A stretch of 64,000 nt of DNA from Methanosphaera sp. ISO3-F5 (lineage in GTDB: Archaea; Methanobacteriota; Methanobacteria; Methanobacteriales; Methanobacteriaceae): the NCBI RefSeq assembly GCF_034480035.2, contig NZ_CP118753.2, positions 248,001-312,000 of the forward strand. The letters run 5' to 3'. The position numbers and the translations under genes were made by a program. The notes below the pieces were generated by a model that saw only the letters and a program-made list of their open reading frames with translations, made no database searches and had not been told where the DNA came from. This document shows, piece after piece, positions 1-9,079 of this stretch; positions within the stretch are counted from its first letter, which is position 1, and each line of letters begins with the position of its first letter.

Positions 1-621
1 AACAGTTGCTAATAACTCTGCTTTTTTACCCTTTTTTTCTGTTGCATCAATAATACCATCAACTAAACCTTCTATTGCATCGCCCCTAGTTGCTCCACGT
101 TCATCTTGATCATTACGTAGGAAACTTAAAGAATCTGATGTTACTTCTTGTCCATTTGAATATACTGGACCTACAGTATTAATCATTGCATCAATTGCAT
201 CTGGATTTACAACCACAGTTATATCAGTAGTTAAATTTGTATTATACTTAATAATTTGTTTTGCTCGTTTAACTCCTTCATTTAAATCCGAAGTCCATAA
301 CGAATCATGTAAATACCATTGATTGGTTCCTTCACTACGTAAATCTGCAGGTGGTGTTAATGAAGGATCATACATACCTCCAGGGTATATGGGAGTTGTT
401 TTACTTAATTTTCCCTTATTTAATTCTAACATAAATGCCATATCAACGGCGCCAACACCTTGCCTTTGTTCAGTAGGGTCAGTACATAATACTAAAATAT
501 TATGTTTTCCGCGAAAACTTCCTTTTCCTCCGATATTTGAAAAAATAATTATTCCAACTGTAAGGATGAATATGATTATAATAATTACTATAACAAGTTG
601 TATCTTTTTTTCCAAAAACAA
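1..621 (-). CDS. DUF4012-family membrane-anchored protein (N-terminal part; runs off the window)
   Basis: The minus strand is open from a TTG at 621 to the window edge, giving about 207 residues. The protein starts with a short charged stretch, then one hydrophobic segment (about residues 7-30), then an outside-facing domain that opens with GKHNILVLCTDPTEQRQG. This is the layout of DUF4012 proteins of Methanobacteriales, which are anchored extracellular proteins of unknown function often found in surface-glycan loci. An AGGAAG ribosome binding site lies 4 nt before the TTG at 621 and 10 nt before a second TTG at 615, so either may be the start. There is no ATG nearby in this frame. It is divergent from the glycosyltransferase gene at 744. 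The plus-strand reading at 323-766 is only its shadow. The C-terminus lies outside the window. Confidence 0.72.
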   Translation of the reverse strand, partial: MFLEKKIQLVIVIIIIIFILTVGIIIFSNIGGKGSFRGKHNILVLCTDPTEQRQGVGAVDMAFMLELNKGKLSKTTPIYPGGMYDPSLTPPADLRSEGTNQWYLHDSLWTSDLNEGVKRAKQIIKYNTNLTTDITVVVNPDAIDAMINTVGPVYSNGQEVTSDSLSFLRNDQDERGATRGDAIEGLVDGIIDATEKKGKKAELLATV

Positions 622-743
622 TTTACTTCCTTCTTTGCATATAAAGTTTGTCTTTACTAATTGGGTATATATTTTAAGATATTTAATGATACTTTTTTTA
701 GTTAGGAAATATAATATAATAATTAGTAATAAAGGGGATTTAA

Positions 744-3605
744 ATGAGAATACCAGAAAATATTAGAAACACTAAAGAATTTCATAAAGTAAGATTAATT
801 AAACATAAACTAGTCGATTCAAAGAATATTTACACAGATAAAGTAAAATATAATGTTAAAGAATTTTTTAGAAAAAAAAGGCATCTAAGTGAAGAACAAA
901 AAAAAGAAATAACATTATTAATTAATAAGGATAACTCAGAAAATACAATCCCTCTTTTTGATAATATTCCTTTAGTATCTATAATAATAGTTAACCATAA
1001 TGGCGCTTCTCATTTAACAAGATTATTGAAAGTAATCGATGAAACAATACATTTAAAATATGAATTAATTATAGTTGACAATGCTTCTAATGATAATTCT
1101 CTAGACATTATAGATCAATATAAACAGTTACCCATTACTTTAATAAAAAACAGAAAGAATGAATCATTTTCATATGCAAATAATCAGGGAGTAAAAATAG
1201 CAAAAGGAGACTACTTGTTATTTTTAAATAATGATACTGAACCATTAGATGGATGGCTTAATTATTTAATGAAAACAATGTTATCTAATGAAAATGTAGG
1301 TGCAGTAGGTTCAAAATTAATATATCCTGATTGTGATTCATCAAAAATCAATAAAGAGAAATCATATACAATACAACATGCGGGAATCATATTCAAAGAA
1401 GGGGATGGTTACATTAAACCATTCAATAGAAATAACTCATCAGAATATGAGGATACTAGAAACAATACAGAAGATGAAGAAATAATAGCAGTAACTGCAG
1501 CCTGTTTACTCATAAAAAAATCAGTATATCTTGAAGTTGACGGATTTGACAATCAATACCTTTATGGATATGAAGATGTAGACTTATGTTTAAAATTACA
1601 TAAAGCAGGATATAAAAACATTTACAATCCAAAATCAGTATTGTACCATTATGAATTTGGTACACAAGAAAAAAACAATAAAACAGAAGTACGTAATAGA
1701 AGATTAAGTAATCAGAAAATATTCATAAAACGATGGAATAAATGGTTACGTAAAGAATTAATGAAAAACCTTTTTAACAATGAAGGTATTTTCACGGATA
1801 AACCTCTAACAGTTTCATTTGTAGTAACTCAATCAGATGAAAACACAACTGCTGGAGATTATTTCACAGCATTAACATTAGCAAAGCAATTAGAAAAGTT
1901 TGGATGGAAAATAAAGTATCAATCAAGATTCAAATCAGATAAACAACGGGACTGGTATTATGTGGATGAGGATGTGGATGTTTTAATATCCATGTTGGAT
2001 GCATATGATTTATCAAAAGTTCAATGTAAGAATGGATTGCTTGTTAAAATTGCTTGGTTACGTAATTGGTTTGAACGTTGGGTTGAAAATCCATCTTTTT
2101 CTAAATATGATATAGTGCTAGCTAGCAGTCAAATAGCTTGTGATTATATTAAAAAAACAACTAGAAAAAATGCGATACTCTTCCCATTAGCATCTGATAC
2201 GGAAATGTTTAATGAAAATATTCAAAGCAATGAAATTTATGAATGTGATTATTGTTTCACGGGCAGTTACTGGGATGCAAAAAGAGAAATCATAAATTAC
2301 TTAAATCCGGACTCAATAGATTATAAATTTAATTTATATGGAGCAAATTGGGATAAAATTCCAAAATTCTCACAATATCATAAAGGGTTTGTTAAATATG
2401 GGGACATGCCTGAAGTATATTCATCAACAAAACTTGTTATTGATGATGCAAATCATGTAACAAAAGAATGGGGTTCTGTAAATAGCCGTGTATTTGACAG
2501 TTTAGCAGCAGGAAAACTGATAATTACAAATGGTTCAAAGGGTAATGAAGAAATATTTGATGGTAAGTTGCCTGAATATCACTCAGAAAAGGAGTTAACT
2601 GATTTAATTAATTATTATTTGTCTAACCCTGATAAAAAAGAAGAAAAAATAAAAGAATTAAGAAAAATTGTTCTAGATAATCATACTTATTATCATAGGG
2701 CTGTTACATTAAGGGAAATTATTAAAAATTATTATCAAAGACCTAAAATAGCAATAAAAACTCCAGTACCTTCATGGAAAGAAATATATAAATGGGGAGA
2801 TTATTATGTTGCAGAAGGGCTTGCTGAAGAATTTGAAAAATTAGGTTATTTGGTAAAAATTCAAATGTTATCTGAATGGAATGATTCTTCTGATTCTGAT
2901 GTTGATACTGTAATAGTTTTAAGAGGTCTTTCACGTTATACTCCTAAAATTCAACATTATAATATTATGTGGAATATTTCTCATTCAGATTTAGTGTCAT
3001 TAAACGAGTATGAACAGTATGATTATGTATTTGTTGCATCAAAACATTGGACTGAACAATTAAAACCAAGAGTTAATGTGCCTGTGGAATGTATGTGGCA
3101 ATGTACAAACATTAATAAGTTCTATCCGGAATATAATGAAAAGTATAAATCTGAATTATTATTTGTTGGAAATTCAAGGAAGGTGTATCGTAAAATATTG
3201 AAGGATTTACTTCCTACAAAACATGATTTATCAGTATATGGTGCAGATTGGGATGGAATTATTGATCAAAAATATATTAAAGGTGAACACATTTCTAATA
3301 AGGAATTGCATCAGGCTTATTCCTCTTGTACTATCTTGCTTAATGATCATTGGGAAGATATGCGTGAAAAAGGATTTATATCTAACCGAATTTTTGATGG
3401 TATAGCCTGTGGGGCAAGAATACTTTCAGATCCTGTGGAAGGGTTAGATGAGTTATTCCATGGTATTGTTTATGTATATCATAATAAACAAGAATTAAAC
3501 GATTTAATAGAGGAAATCACTGCTAATCCAAAAGAGATAGTGTTTGATATTCATGAACATACATATGAAAGCAGAGTTAACCAGTTTATAAAGGTAATTG
3601 AATAA
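744..3605 (+). CDS. Three-domain glycosyltransferase: GT2 plus two CgeB/GT1-like domains
   Basis: This is a 953-residue cytoplasmic enzyme predicted to build surface polysaccharide. After a basic N-terminus, a GT2 domain (about residues 75-330) starts with SIIIVNHNGA, has the nucleotide-binding VDNASNDNS motif and an NNDTEP motif in the DxD position, and ends with the GYEDVDLCLK acceptor-site motif. Two related CgeB-type domains follow (about 355-660 and 665-953). Each begins with a 'sugar-nucleotide, go round the cell wall' type Rossmann half and contains a matching pair of motifs: LYGANWDKIPK and SVYGADWDGI, then SRVFDSLAAGK and NRIFDGIACGA. The repeat suggests internal duplication. The start has GGGGA 5 nt upstream. 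The exact sugar and linkage cannot be read from the sequence. It heads the glycan locus and is followed after 100 bp by the exporter genes. Confidence 0.85.
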   Translation: MRIPENIRNTKEFHKVRLIKHKLVDSKNIYTDKVKYNVKEFFRKKRHLSEEQKKEITLLINKDNSENTIPLFDNIPLVSIIIVNHNGASHLTRLLKVIDETIHLKYELIIVDNASNDNSLDIIDQYKQLPITLIKNRKNESFSYANNQGVKIAKGDYLLFLNNDTEPLDGWLNYLMKTMLSNENVGAVGSKLIYPDCDSSKINKEKSYTIQHAGIIFKEGDGYIKPFNRNNSSEYEDTRNNTEDEEIIAVTAACLLIKKSVYLEVDGFDNQYLYGYEDVDLCLKLHKAGYKNIYNPKSVLYHYEFGTQEKNNKTEVRNRRLSNQKIFIKRWNKWLRKELMKNLFNNEGIFTDKPLTVSFVVTQSDENTTAGDYFTALTLAKQLEKFGWKIKYQSRFKSDKQRDWYYVDEDVDVLISMLDAYDLSKVQCKNGLLVKIAWLRNWFERWVENPSFSKYDIVLASSQIACDYIKKTTRKNAILFPLASDTEMFNENIQSNEIYECDYCFTGSYWDAKREIINYLNPDSIDYKFNLYGANWDKIPKFSQYHKGFVKYGDMPEVYSSTKLVIDDANHVTKEWGSVNSRVFDSLAAGKLIITNGSKGNEEIFDGKLPEYHSEKELTDLINYYLSNPDKKEEKIKELRKIVLDNHTYYHRAVTLREIIKNYYQRPKIAIKTPVPSWKEIYKWGDYYVAEGLAEEFEKLGYLVKIQMLSEWNDSSDSDVDTVIVLRGLSRYTPKIQHYNIMWNISHSDLVSLNEYEQYDYVFVASKHWTEQLKPRVNVPVECMWQCTNINKFYPEYNEKYKSELLFVGNSRKVYRKILKDLLPTKHDLSVYGADWDGIIDQKYIKGEHISNKELHQAYSSCTILLNDHWEDMREKGFISNRIFDGIACGARILSDPVEGLDELFHGIVYVYHNKQELNDLIEEITANPKEIVFDIHEHTYESRVNQFIKVIE

Positions 3606-3708
3606 TTATAAAATAGTAATATATAAAAATATTGTAAAATAAAGATTTTATTAATAGATGTTTATTATAATATGTTATATATTATTTTAAATCAAAGAGG
3701 ATTAAATT

Positions 3709-4494
3709 ATGAATCAAATTCAAATAGAAGAATTAAATACTTTCAGTAAATACAAATCCTTATTAAGTGAATTGGTTAGGAGAGATATCCGAAACAAATA
3801 CCGTAATTCAGTATTGGGTGTATTGTGGAGTTTATTAGATCCATTATTATCCATGATTGTATTAACAATAGTATTCTCCGCTCTTTTCCATAGAGTACAT
3901 GATTATCCAGTTTATTATCTTTCAGGACAATTGGTGTATACTTTATTTAGGGGTGGTTCTACACAAGCTATGAGTAGTTTAATCGGTTCGGCAAATATTT
4001 GGAAATCAATATATGTTCCAAAATATTTATATGCTCTTTCAGCAGTTTTATCAAACTTTGTAACATTTGTATTTTCATTAGTGGTCTTATTTGCAATAAT
4101 GTTAGTTTTACGTGTTGAATTTACAGTTTATATAATATTTGCAAGTTTACCGGTATTTATTATATTGGTCATGGCATTTGGTGTAGGTTTGATACTTGGA
4201 ACATTAAACGTATTTTTCAGAGATGTGGAACATTTATATTCCGTATTTTGTTTAATGTTAATGTATGCAATGCCAATATTTTATCCTGCAGAGATATTGC
4301 CACCACAATTTAAATTTATACAAACATACAATCCATTATACTATTTACTAACTTGTGTAAGGGATTGTTTCTATTATGGTAAGTTATATAGTTTGCCTGA
4401 AATAATAATTCCAACAATAGCAGCTTTCATATTATTGGGTATAGGTATATTCATGTTAAGAAGATATCAAGACAGATTCATATTATACGTATAA
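3709..4494 (+). CDS. Polysaccharide ABC exporter, permease subunit (Wzm/TagG type)
   Basis: The 261-residue product is an ABC-2 permease that would move lipid-linked glycan or teichoic-acid-like polymer across the membrane. The N-terminal amphipathic part (RRDIRNKYRNSVLGVLWSLL) is the hallmark of the Wzm/TagG family, and about six hydrophobic segments follow. A conserved FFRDVEHLYSV motif sits near residue 170. GAGG lies 8 nt before the ATG. The ATPase gene starts 14 bp downstream, so the two form one transporter operon. The length matches the family. Substrate is inferred only from the neighbouring glycosyltransferases. Confidence 0.9.
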   Translation: MNQIQIEELNTFSKYKSLLSELVRRDIRNKYRNSVLGVLWSLLDPLLSMIVLTIVFSALFHRVHDYPVYYLSGQLVYTLFRGGSTQAMSSLIGSANIWKSIYVPKYLYALSAVLSNFVTFVFSLVVLFAIMLVLRVEFTVYIIFASLPVFIILVMAFGVGLILGTLNVFFRDVEHLYSVFCLMLMYAMPIFYPAEILPPQFKFIQTYNPLYYLLTCVRDCFYYGKLYSLPEIIIPTIAAFILLGIGIFMLRRYQDRFILYV

Positions 4495-4507
4495 GGAATG
4501 GGAAAAT

Positions 4508-5251
4508 ATGTCTAATGAAACGATTATTGAAGTAAATGATGTTAGTATGGAGTTTAATTTAAGTGAACAAAAAACTGACAATCTTAAAGAATTTGTTATT
4601 AAATTTCTTAAAAGAGAACTCCACTTCCAATCTTTTTGGGCTTTAAAAAATATTTCATTAAAAATTAATAAAGGAGATAAAATAGGTTTTTTAGGATTAA
4701 ATGGTGCTGGTAAAAGTACATTGCTTAAAATTATCTCAGGAGTATTGAAGCCAACAAAAGGTGAAGTAAAAATTTATGGTACTATGGCACCACTTCTCGC
4801 ATTAGGTGCTGGTTTTGATCCAAACTTCAGTGGAAAAGATAATATATTCTTAAATGGTGCAGTTTTAGGTCATTCAAGAGCTGAAATGAATAAAAAATAT
4901 GATGATATTGTTGATTTTGCAGAGTTAAATGATTTTATAGATGTCCCTGTTAAAAATTACTCTTCAGGTATGAAATCACGTTTAGCTTTTGCTATAGCAA
5001 CTTCCGTTAATCCAGATATATTAATTCTTGATGAAGTTTTGTCAGTAGGAGATATGTCTTTCCAAAGAAAAAGTAAAGATAGAATGAATAATGTAATGTC
5101 TGATGCAACTTTATTGTTTGTTTCACATTCTGTTTCTCAGGTAAGAAATTTATGTGACAAGGCTATATGGTTACATAAAGGTTCAATTATTGCTGCTGGA
5201 GAGGTTAATGAAATTTGTGACCAGTATGAAACTTATGTGAAGAATTTATAA
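4508..5251 (+). CDS. Polysaccharide ABC exporter, ATPase subunit (Wzt/TagH type)
   Basis: The product has 247 residues and is the nucleotide-binding partner of the permease just upstream. Walker A is GLNGAGKST (about residue 65), the signature is YSSGMKSRLAFA, Walker B is ILILDEVLSVGD, and the switch His is in LFVSHS. The TMAPLLALGAGFDPNFSG stretch is typical of O-antigen/teichoic-acid export ATPases. The protein stops soon after the ATPase core, so it lacks the C-terminal carbohydrate-binding domain of some Wzt proteins. This suggests chain length is not read through Wzt here. The operon continues into two GT2 genes. Confidence 0.92.
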   Translation: MSNETIIEVNDVSMEFNLSEQKTDNLKEFVIKFLKRELHFQSFWALKNISLKINKGDKIGFLGLNGAGKSTLLKIISGVLKPTKGEVKIYGTMAPLLALGAGFDPNFSGKDNIFLNGAVLGHSRAEMNKKYDDIVDFAELNDFIDVPVKNYSSGMKSRLAFAIATSVNPDILILDEVLSVGDMSFQRKSKDRMNNVMSDATLLFVSHSVSQVRNLCDKAIWLHKGSIIAAGEVNEICDQYETYVKNL

Positions 5252-5292
5252 TTTCTTTTTTTTTAAACTATTTTTAATGGATGTTTTTTCTC

Positions 5293-6249
5293 ATGAATTT
5301 TGATGTTAATTCTTTAGTAACAGTTGCAATTCCTAATTATAACAATAAAGAATTATTAAACAATTTACTATTATCTTTAAAAAAATCAATATCATTGTCT
5401 CAAGTAATAATAGTTGATAATGCTTCTCAGGATGGGAGTGTTGATTTAATTAAAGAAAAATTTCCTGAAATTAATTTAATTGAGAACAATGTCAATAAAG
5501 GTTTTGCATGTGCGGTTAATCAAGCAATACATTTAGTTGAAACAGAATATGTATTCTTATTGAATAATGATACGGTTATTGAGAAAGATACAATACCTAG
5601 TTTACTAGAAACTATCCAAAAATCTGATGATATTTTTTCAGTTTCTTCTAAAATGATTCAATATTATAATAAAGACTTATTGGATGATGTTGGTGATGAG
5701 TATACTCTTATGGGATGGAGTAAACGAAGAGGATATGGAAAAAATATTTCCGAGTATCCTATAGATGAAGAAGTATTCAGTGCTTGTGCAGGAGCAGCAT
5801 TATTCCGTATGAATGTCTTCTCAGAGATAGGTTATTTTGATGAAAACTTTGAAAGTTATGTTGAAGACATGGATTTAAGTTTTAGGGCAAGATTGTATGG
5901 ATATAAATCTTATTATTCTGCAAATGCAGTAGTATATCATGTAGGTAGTGCTGCAACAGGATCTCGTTATAATAAGTTTAAAGTTAAAATATCTGCAAGA
6001 AACAATATTTATCTGATTTATAAAAATATGCCTTCGTGGATGAAACTATTAAATGGATTATTTATTATCATTGGAATTTTTATTAAATATCTGTTTTTTT
6101 ATAGAAAAGGTATGGGTGAAGATTATCTTGAAGGGATTAAAGAAGGACTCAGTACGAAAAACAAATTAGTAAAAACTAATTCTTCATTAAGTAATTTATT
6201 GAAAATAGAATATTTATTAATTAAAAATACTATAACTTTTTTGAAATAG
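5293..6249 (+). CDS. GT2 family glycosyltransferase (rhamnosyltransferase-like)
   Basis: It transfers a sugar from a nucleotide donor to a surface-glycan intermediate. The GT2 fold begins with TVAIPNYNNKELL, followed by IIVDNASQDGS, the DxD-like LLNNDTVIE and the late YVEDMDLSFRARLYGYK motif. A C-terminal hydrophobic segment (about residues 250-275) probably tethers it to the membrane. I chose the ATG at 5293 because a GGATG element lies 9 nt upstream; the in-frame ATG at 5281 would add four residues. The gene lies 41 bp after the exporter ATPase and 9 bp before the next GT2 gene. Donor and acceptor are unknown. Confidence 0.87.
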   Translation: MNFDVNSLVTVAIPNYNNKELLNNLLLSLKKSISLSQVIIVDNASQDGSVDLIKEKFPEINLIENNVNKGFACAVNQAIHLVETEYVFLLNNDTVIEKDTIPSLLETIQKSDDIFSVSSKMIQYYNKDLLDDVGDEYTLMGWSKRRGYGKNISEYPIDEEVFSACAGAALFRMNVFSEIGYFDENFESYVEDMDLSFRARLYGYKSYYSANAVVYHVGSAATGSRYNKFKVKISARNNIYLIYKNMPSWMKLLNGLFIIIGIFIKYLFFYRKGMGEDYLEGIKEGLSTKNKLVKTNSSLSNLLKIEYLLIKNTITFLK

Positions 6250-6258
6250 GTGTGTCTT

Positions 6259-7128
6259 ATGGATTTATCAATAATAATTGTTAATTATCGTACTTATGAA
6301 TTAACTAAACAAACTATTAATTCAGTTATTGAAACTGTTATCGATTTAGATTATGAAATTATTGTTGTGGATAATGCATCATGTGATGGTAGTTTAGAAA
6401 AATTAATTGAAGATTTTGAATCTTTCAATAATATTACATTTTTAGCAAATAAAACTAATGATGGTTTTGCCGTTGCAAATAACTTAGCATTAAAAGAATC
6501 TGTTGGAGATTATGTGCTATTGTTAAATAGTGATGTTATAGTTAAAGAAAATACAATTAATAAATCTTTAAATTTCATAAAAAATAATTCAAATATTGGT
6601 ATTCTTGGTTGTAAAGTTGTTTTACCTGATGGTACTCTAGATAAAGCATGTAGACGTTCTTTTCCAACTTTTGAAGTTTCATTTTATAGAATGTCTGGTT
6701 TATCAAAAATTTTTCCAAACAGTAAAAGATTTAATAGGTATAACCTTTCTTATTTGGATGAAAATGGAACATATCCTGTGGACTGTGTAGTTGGAGCATT
6801 TATGCTCATTCGCTCAAATTTGTTAAAAGAATGTAATGGTTTGGATGAATCATTTTTTATGTATGGCGAAGATATTGATATATGTTATCGAATCAAGCAG
6901 ATGGGATATGAAGTATATTACTATGGTGAATATGAAATTATTCATTATAAGGGAGCTAGTGGTAAAAATAAGAAGTTACTATATGAATTTCATAATTCCA
7001 TGGAAATATTTTATAATAAACATTATAAAAAACAAGATTCTTTTTTAATAAATGCCCTAACTTATATTAGTATTTGGACTTTATATTATCTAAAATTGTT
7101 AGTTTTATCTTTGAAAACTATTTTTTAA
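6259..7128 (+). CDS. GT2 family glycosyltransferase
   Basis: This is a second small GT2 enzyme (289 residues from this start), related to its upstream neighbour. Visible motifs are LSIIIVNYRTYEL at the N-terminus, IIVVDNASCDGS, LLLNSDVIV as the DxD site, and FMYGEDIDICYRIKQMGY near residue 200. A hydrophobic C-terminus follows. The AGGTG at 6248-6252 overlaps the stop codon of the previous gene and sits 6 nt before the ATG at 6259, which points to translational coupling. The alternative GTG at 6250 has no such site. It is the last intact gene before a disturbed 546-bp stretch. The acceptor is unknown. Confidence 0.87.
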   Translation: MDLSIIIVNYRTYELTKQTINSVIETVIDLDYEIIVVDNASCDGSLEKLIEDFESFNNITFLANKTNDGFAVANNLALKESVGDYVLLLNSDVIVKENTINKSLNFIKNNSNIGILGCKVVLPDGTLDKACRRSFPTFEVSFYRMSGLSKIFPNSKRFNRYNLSYLDENGTYPVDCVVGAFMLIRSNLLKECNGLDESFFMYGEDIDICYRIKQMGYEVYYYGEYEIIHYKGASGKNKKLLYEFHNSMEIFYNKHYKKQDSFLINALTYISIWTLYYLKLLVLSLKTIF

Positions 7129-7287
7129 CATTTCTTTTTTTTCAAACAGAGTGTTGGCATAAATTCGTTTTTGTAATACTCTTTATCTGGATGAAACTTT
7201 TTTTAGTATGCTTGTTGCTTATGTATATCTAATTATGTGAAAAATTTCTTACTAAAACCTCCTACTGAGTGCTTACCAGATGCTCTT

Positions 7288-7403
7288 AGATTAAATTTAA
7301 TAAAAGTAAGCGAATTAAAAGATGACTCTATAAAACAAGCAATGGATCATTAATAAATGCCGATATAAATGCAGCATGCAATATTATACCTAAAAGTAAG
7401 TAG
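7288..7403 (+). pseudogene. Decayed 3' end of an IS200/IS605-type tnpB gene
   Basis: In one plus-strand frame the end of the stretch reads LYKTSNGSLINADINAACNI followed by IPKSK and a stop at 7401-7403. The NADINAACNI part matches the last RuvC motif (NADxNGAxNI) of TnpB, the RNA-guided nuclease of IS200/IS605 elements. Just upstream, KSKRIKR is followed by TGA at 7323-7325 where TnpB proteins usually have Gly, so a GGA to TGA mutation has broken it. The rest of the gene is missing. Similarity may continue in a shifted frame to about 7490. No intact transposase lies nearby. Confidence 0.7.
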
Positions 7404-7513
7404 AAATTCCCTAAATAACGACTGTATAAGTGGGCACGGACTGCACCAGGGAAAATCAAAAAAATACAAGACCATTCTAAAAAATAAACAATAAAAGAAA
7501 TGAATTTCTTACA

Positions 7514-7625
7514 TTTGATTTGAACAAAGACATAAATTTGAGTATTATTTTTTTGAAAAAAAAGGTTAATCTTTTTTAGACTAATACTTTTTTTCTCTTG
7601 AAACTAATTTGTGCTAAGTCTCAAA
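7514..7625 (+). repeat. Three-block noncoding module, copy 1
   Basis: Three short blocks occur in the same order and at similar spacing here and at 41431-41530: TTTGATTTGAACAAAG, then TAATACTTTTTT, then a TGCYAAGTMTC block. Here the blocks start at about 7514, 7582 and 7612. The module ends 50 bp before the sugar-transferase gene. It may be a shared promoter or leader region or the worn end of a mobile element. Confidence 0.4.
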
Positions 7626-7674
7626 CATTTTTATTAAATAGGAACTACATAACTAACTATTATTAAGTGGTAAT

Positions 7675-9069
7675 ATGATTAGGGAAAACCAACAATTATT
7701 TAATGTATTAAATGTTTTATTTGATATTCTTGTACTAATTGCTTCAACTTTATTTTTAAATTCAAGTATTGCAACAAGAATTATTGGATTTAATTTCAAA
7801 TTCAATTTTGAAACATTTTTAACATTTTTAATAATTTTAATTCCTACATATATCTCATTGTATTATGTATTCTCATTATATACACCACAAAGAACAAACA
7901 AGTCCATTTTTTCAGAAGCTTCAACTATTGGGCAAGTAAATCTTATAGAATTTGTTATATTGTCTGCAGTAACGTTCACTGAAATTTTAGTGTTACCAGA
8001 GAATTTTTTAATATTTTTCTTTGTATTAAATTTTTTATTTGCAGTAATTGAACGTGCAATTATACGTTATTTCCTGCGATTAATGAGATCTCGTGGTTTT
8101 AACATTAAATATGTACTGATTATTGGTGCAGGAGAAGTAGGTGAAAAATTAGTGGATACTATTAATCAAAATTCTTATCTGGGTTATAAGGTAATAGGAT
8201 TTTTGGATGATAATATTAAAGAACCAGTAAATGATGTTGAAATAATTGGTACCGTAAATGATTTGGAAAAAATTCTTACATCAAATCAAATTATTGATAG
8301 GGTAATTCTTAGTATAGCTCCAAGACATTACAAAACAATTGAATCTTTAATGTTTACTTGTGAAAAAAACGGTGTTAGAGCAGATATTGTTCCAGATTAT
8401 TATAGATATCTTACAACTCATCCAAATATTGAATTATTGGATGATATTCCATTAATAAGTGCTAGGTACTTGCCTTTGGATATTTTCTATAACAGTCTCA
8501 TTAAACGAATATTTGATGTTATATTTGTTATCTGTGTTTCCATTGTTATTTCCCCTCTACTCTTCGTTGTAGCAATTATAATAAAAACAACATCTCCTGG
8601 ACCTATTATATATAAACAGGAGCGTGTGGGTGAAGGAGGAAAAGTGTTTGAAATATACAAATTCAGGAGTATGTATTCTGATAATGAGTATATTGATGAT
8701 AAACATTGGACTAAGAAAAATGATCCTAGAATAACTCCTGTTGGAAAAATTATAAGAAAATTCAGTATTGATGAGTTACCTCAATTTTACAACATATTGA
8801 AAGGAGATATGAGTCTTATAGGTCCAAGACCTGAACGTCCATATTTGGTGAATAAATTTAAGGAATCTGTTCCAAAATACATGATTAAACATCATGTCCG
8901 TCCGGGAATGACGGGTTGGGCACAAATTAATGGATATCGGGGTAATACTTCTATTGTTAAAAGGATAGAATATGATATTTATTATGTTGAAAATTGGACT
9001 ATGTTTTTAGATATAAGAATATTCTTTAAAACATTACCCGCATTAATAAATGATAAAAACGCGTATTAG
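7675..9069 (+). CDS. Polyprenyl-phosphate sugar-1-phosphate transferase (WbaP/WcaJ type)
   Basis: The 464-residue membrane enzyme starts glycan assembly by moving a sugar-1-phosphate from a nucleotide sugar to a polyprenyl phosphate. Four or five hydrophobic segments fill residues 10-130. A CoA-binding-like Rossmann domain follows (VLIIGAGEVGEKL, about 143), then another membrane segment near 280 and the catalytic bacterial-sugar-transferase domain with KQERVGEGGKVFEIYKFRSM, DELPQFYNILKGDMSLIGPRP and MTGWAQINGYRG. All key motifs are intact and the length matches the family. GTGGT lies just before the ATG. The next gene starts 10 bp downstream. Which sugar is used cannot be told. Confidence 0.92.
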   Translation: MIRENQQLFNVLNVLFDILVLIASTLFLNSSIATRIIGFNFKFNFETFLTFLIILIPTYISLYYVFSLYTPQRTNKSIFSEASTIGQVNLIEFVILSAVTFTEILVLPENFLIFFFVLNFLFAVIERAIIRYFLRLMRSRGFNIKYVLIIGAGEVGEKLVDTINQNSYLGYKVIGFLDDNIKEPVNDVEIIGTVNDLEKILTSNQIIDRVILSIAPRHYKTIESLMFTCEKNGVRADIVPDYYRYLTTHPNIELLDDIPLISARYLPLDIFYNSLIKRIFDVIFVICVSIVISPLLFVVAIIIKTTSPGPIIYKQERVGEGGKVFEIYKFRSMYSDNEYIDDKHWTKKNDPRITPVGKIIRKFSIDELPQFYNILKGDMSLIGPRPERPYLVNKFKESVPKYMIKHHVRPGMTGWAQINGYRGNTSIVKRIEYDIYYVENWTMFLDIRIFFKTLPALINDKNAY

Positions 9070-9079
9070 GTGATTAATT

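Larger units (their letters stand above)
7129..7674. other. Disturbed intergenic stretch with a transposon remnant
   Basis: These 546 bp between two glycan genes carry no intact gene. The centre (about 7288-7490) holds a decayed TnpB 3' end, and the right part (7514-7625) holds a three-block module that recurs at 41431-41530. The first 150 bp show nothing I can name. Confidence 0.6.

Noticed and set aside
323-766. Plus-strand 147-residue ORF at the left edge
   Set aside because: The minus strand there encodes a convincing DUF4012 protein with a ribosome site; the plus ORF has no family features and overlaps the next gene's start.
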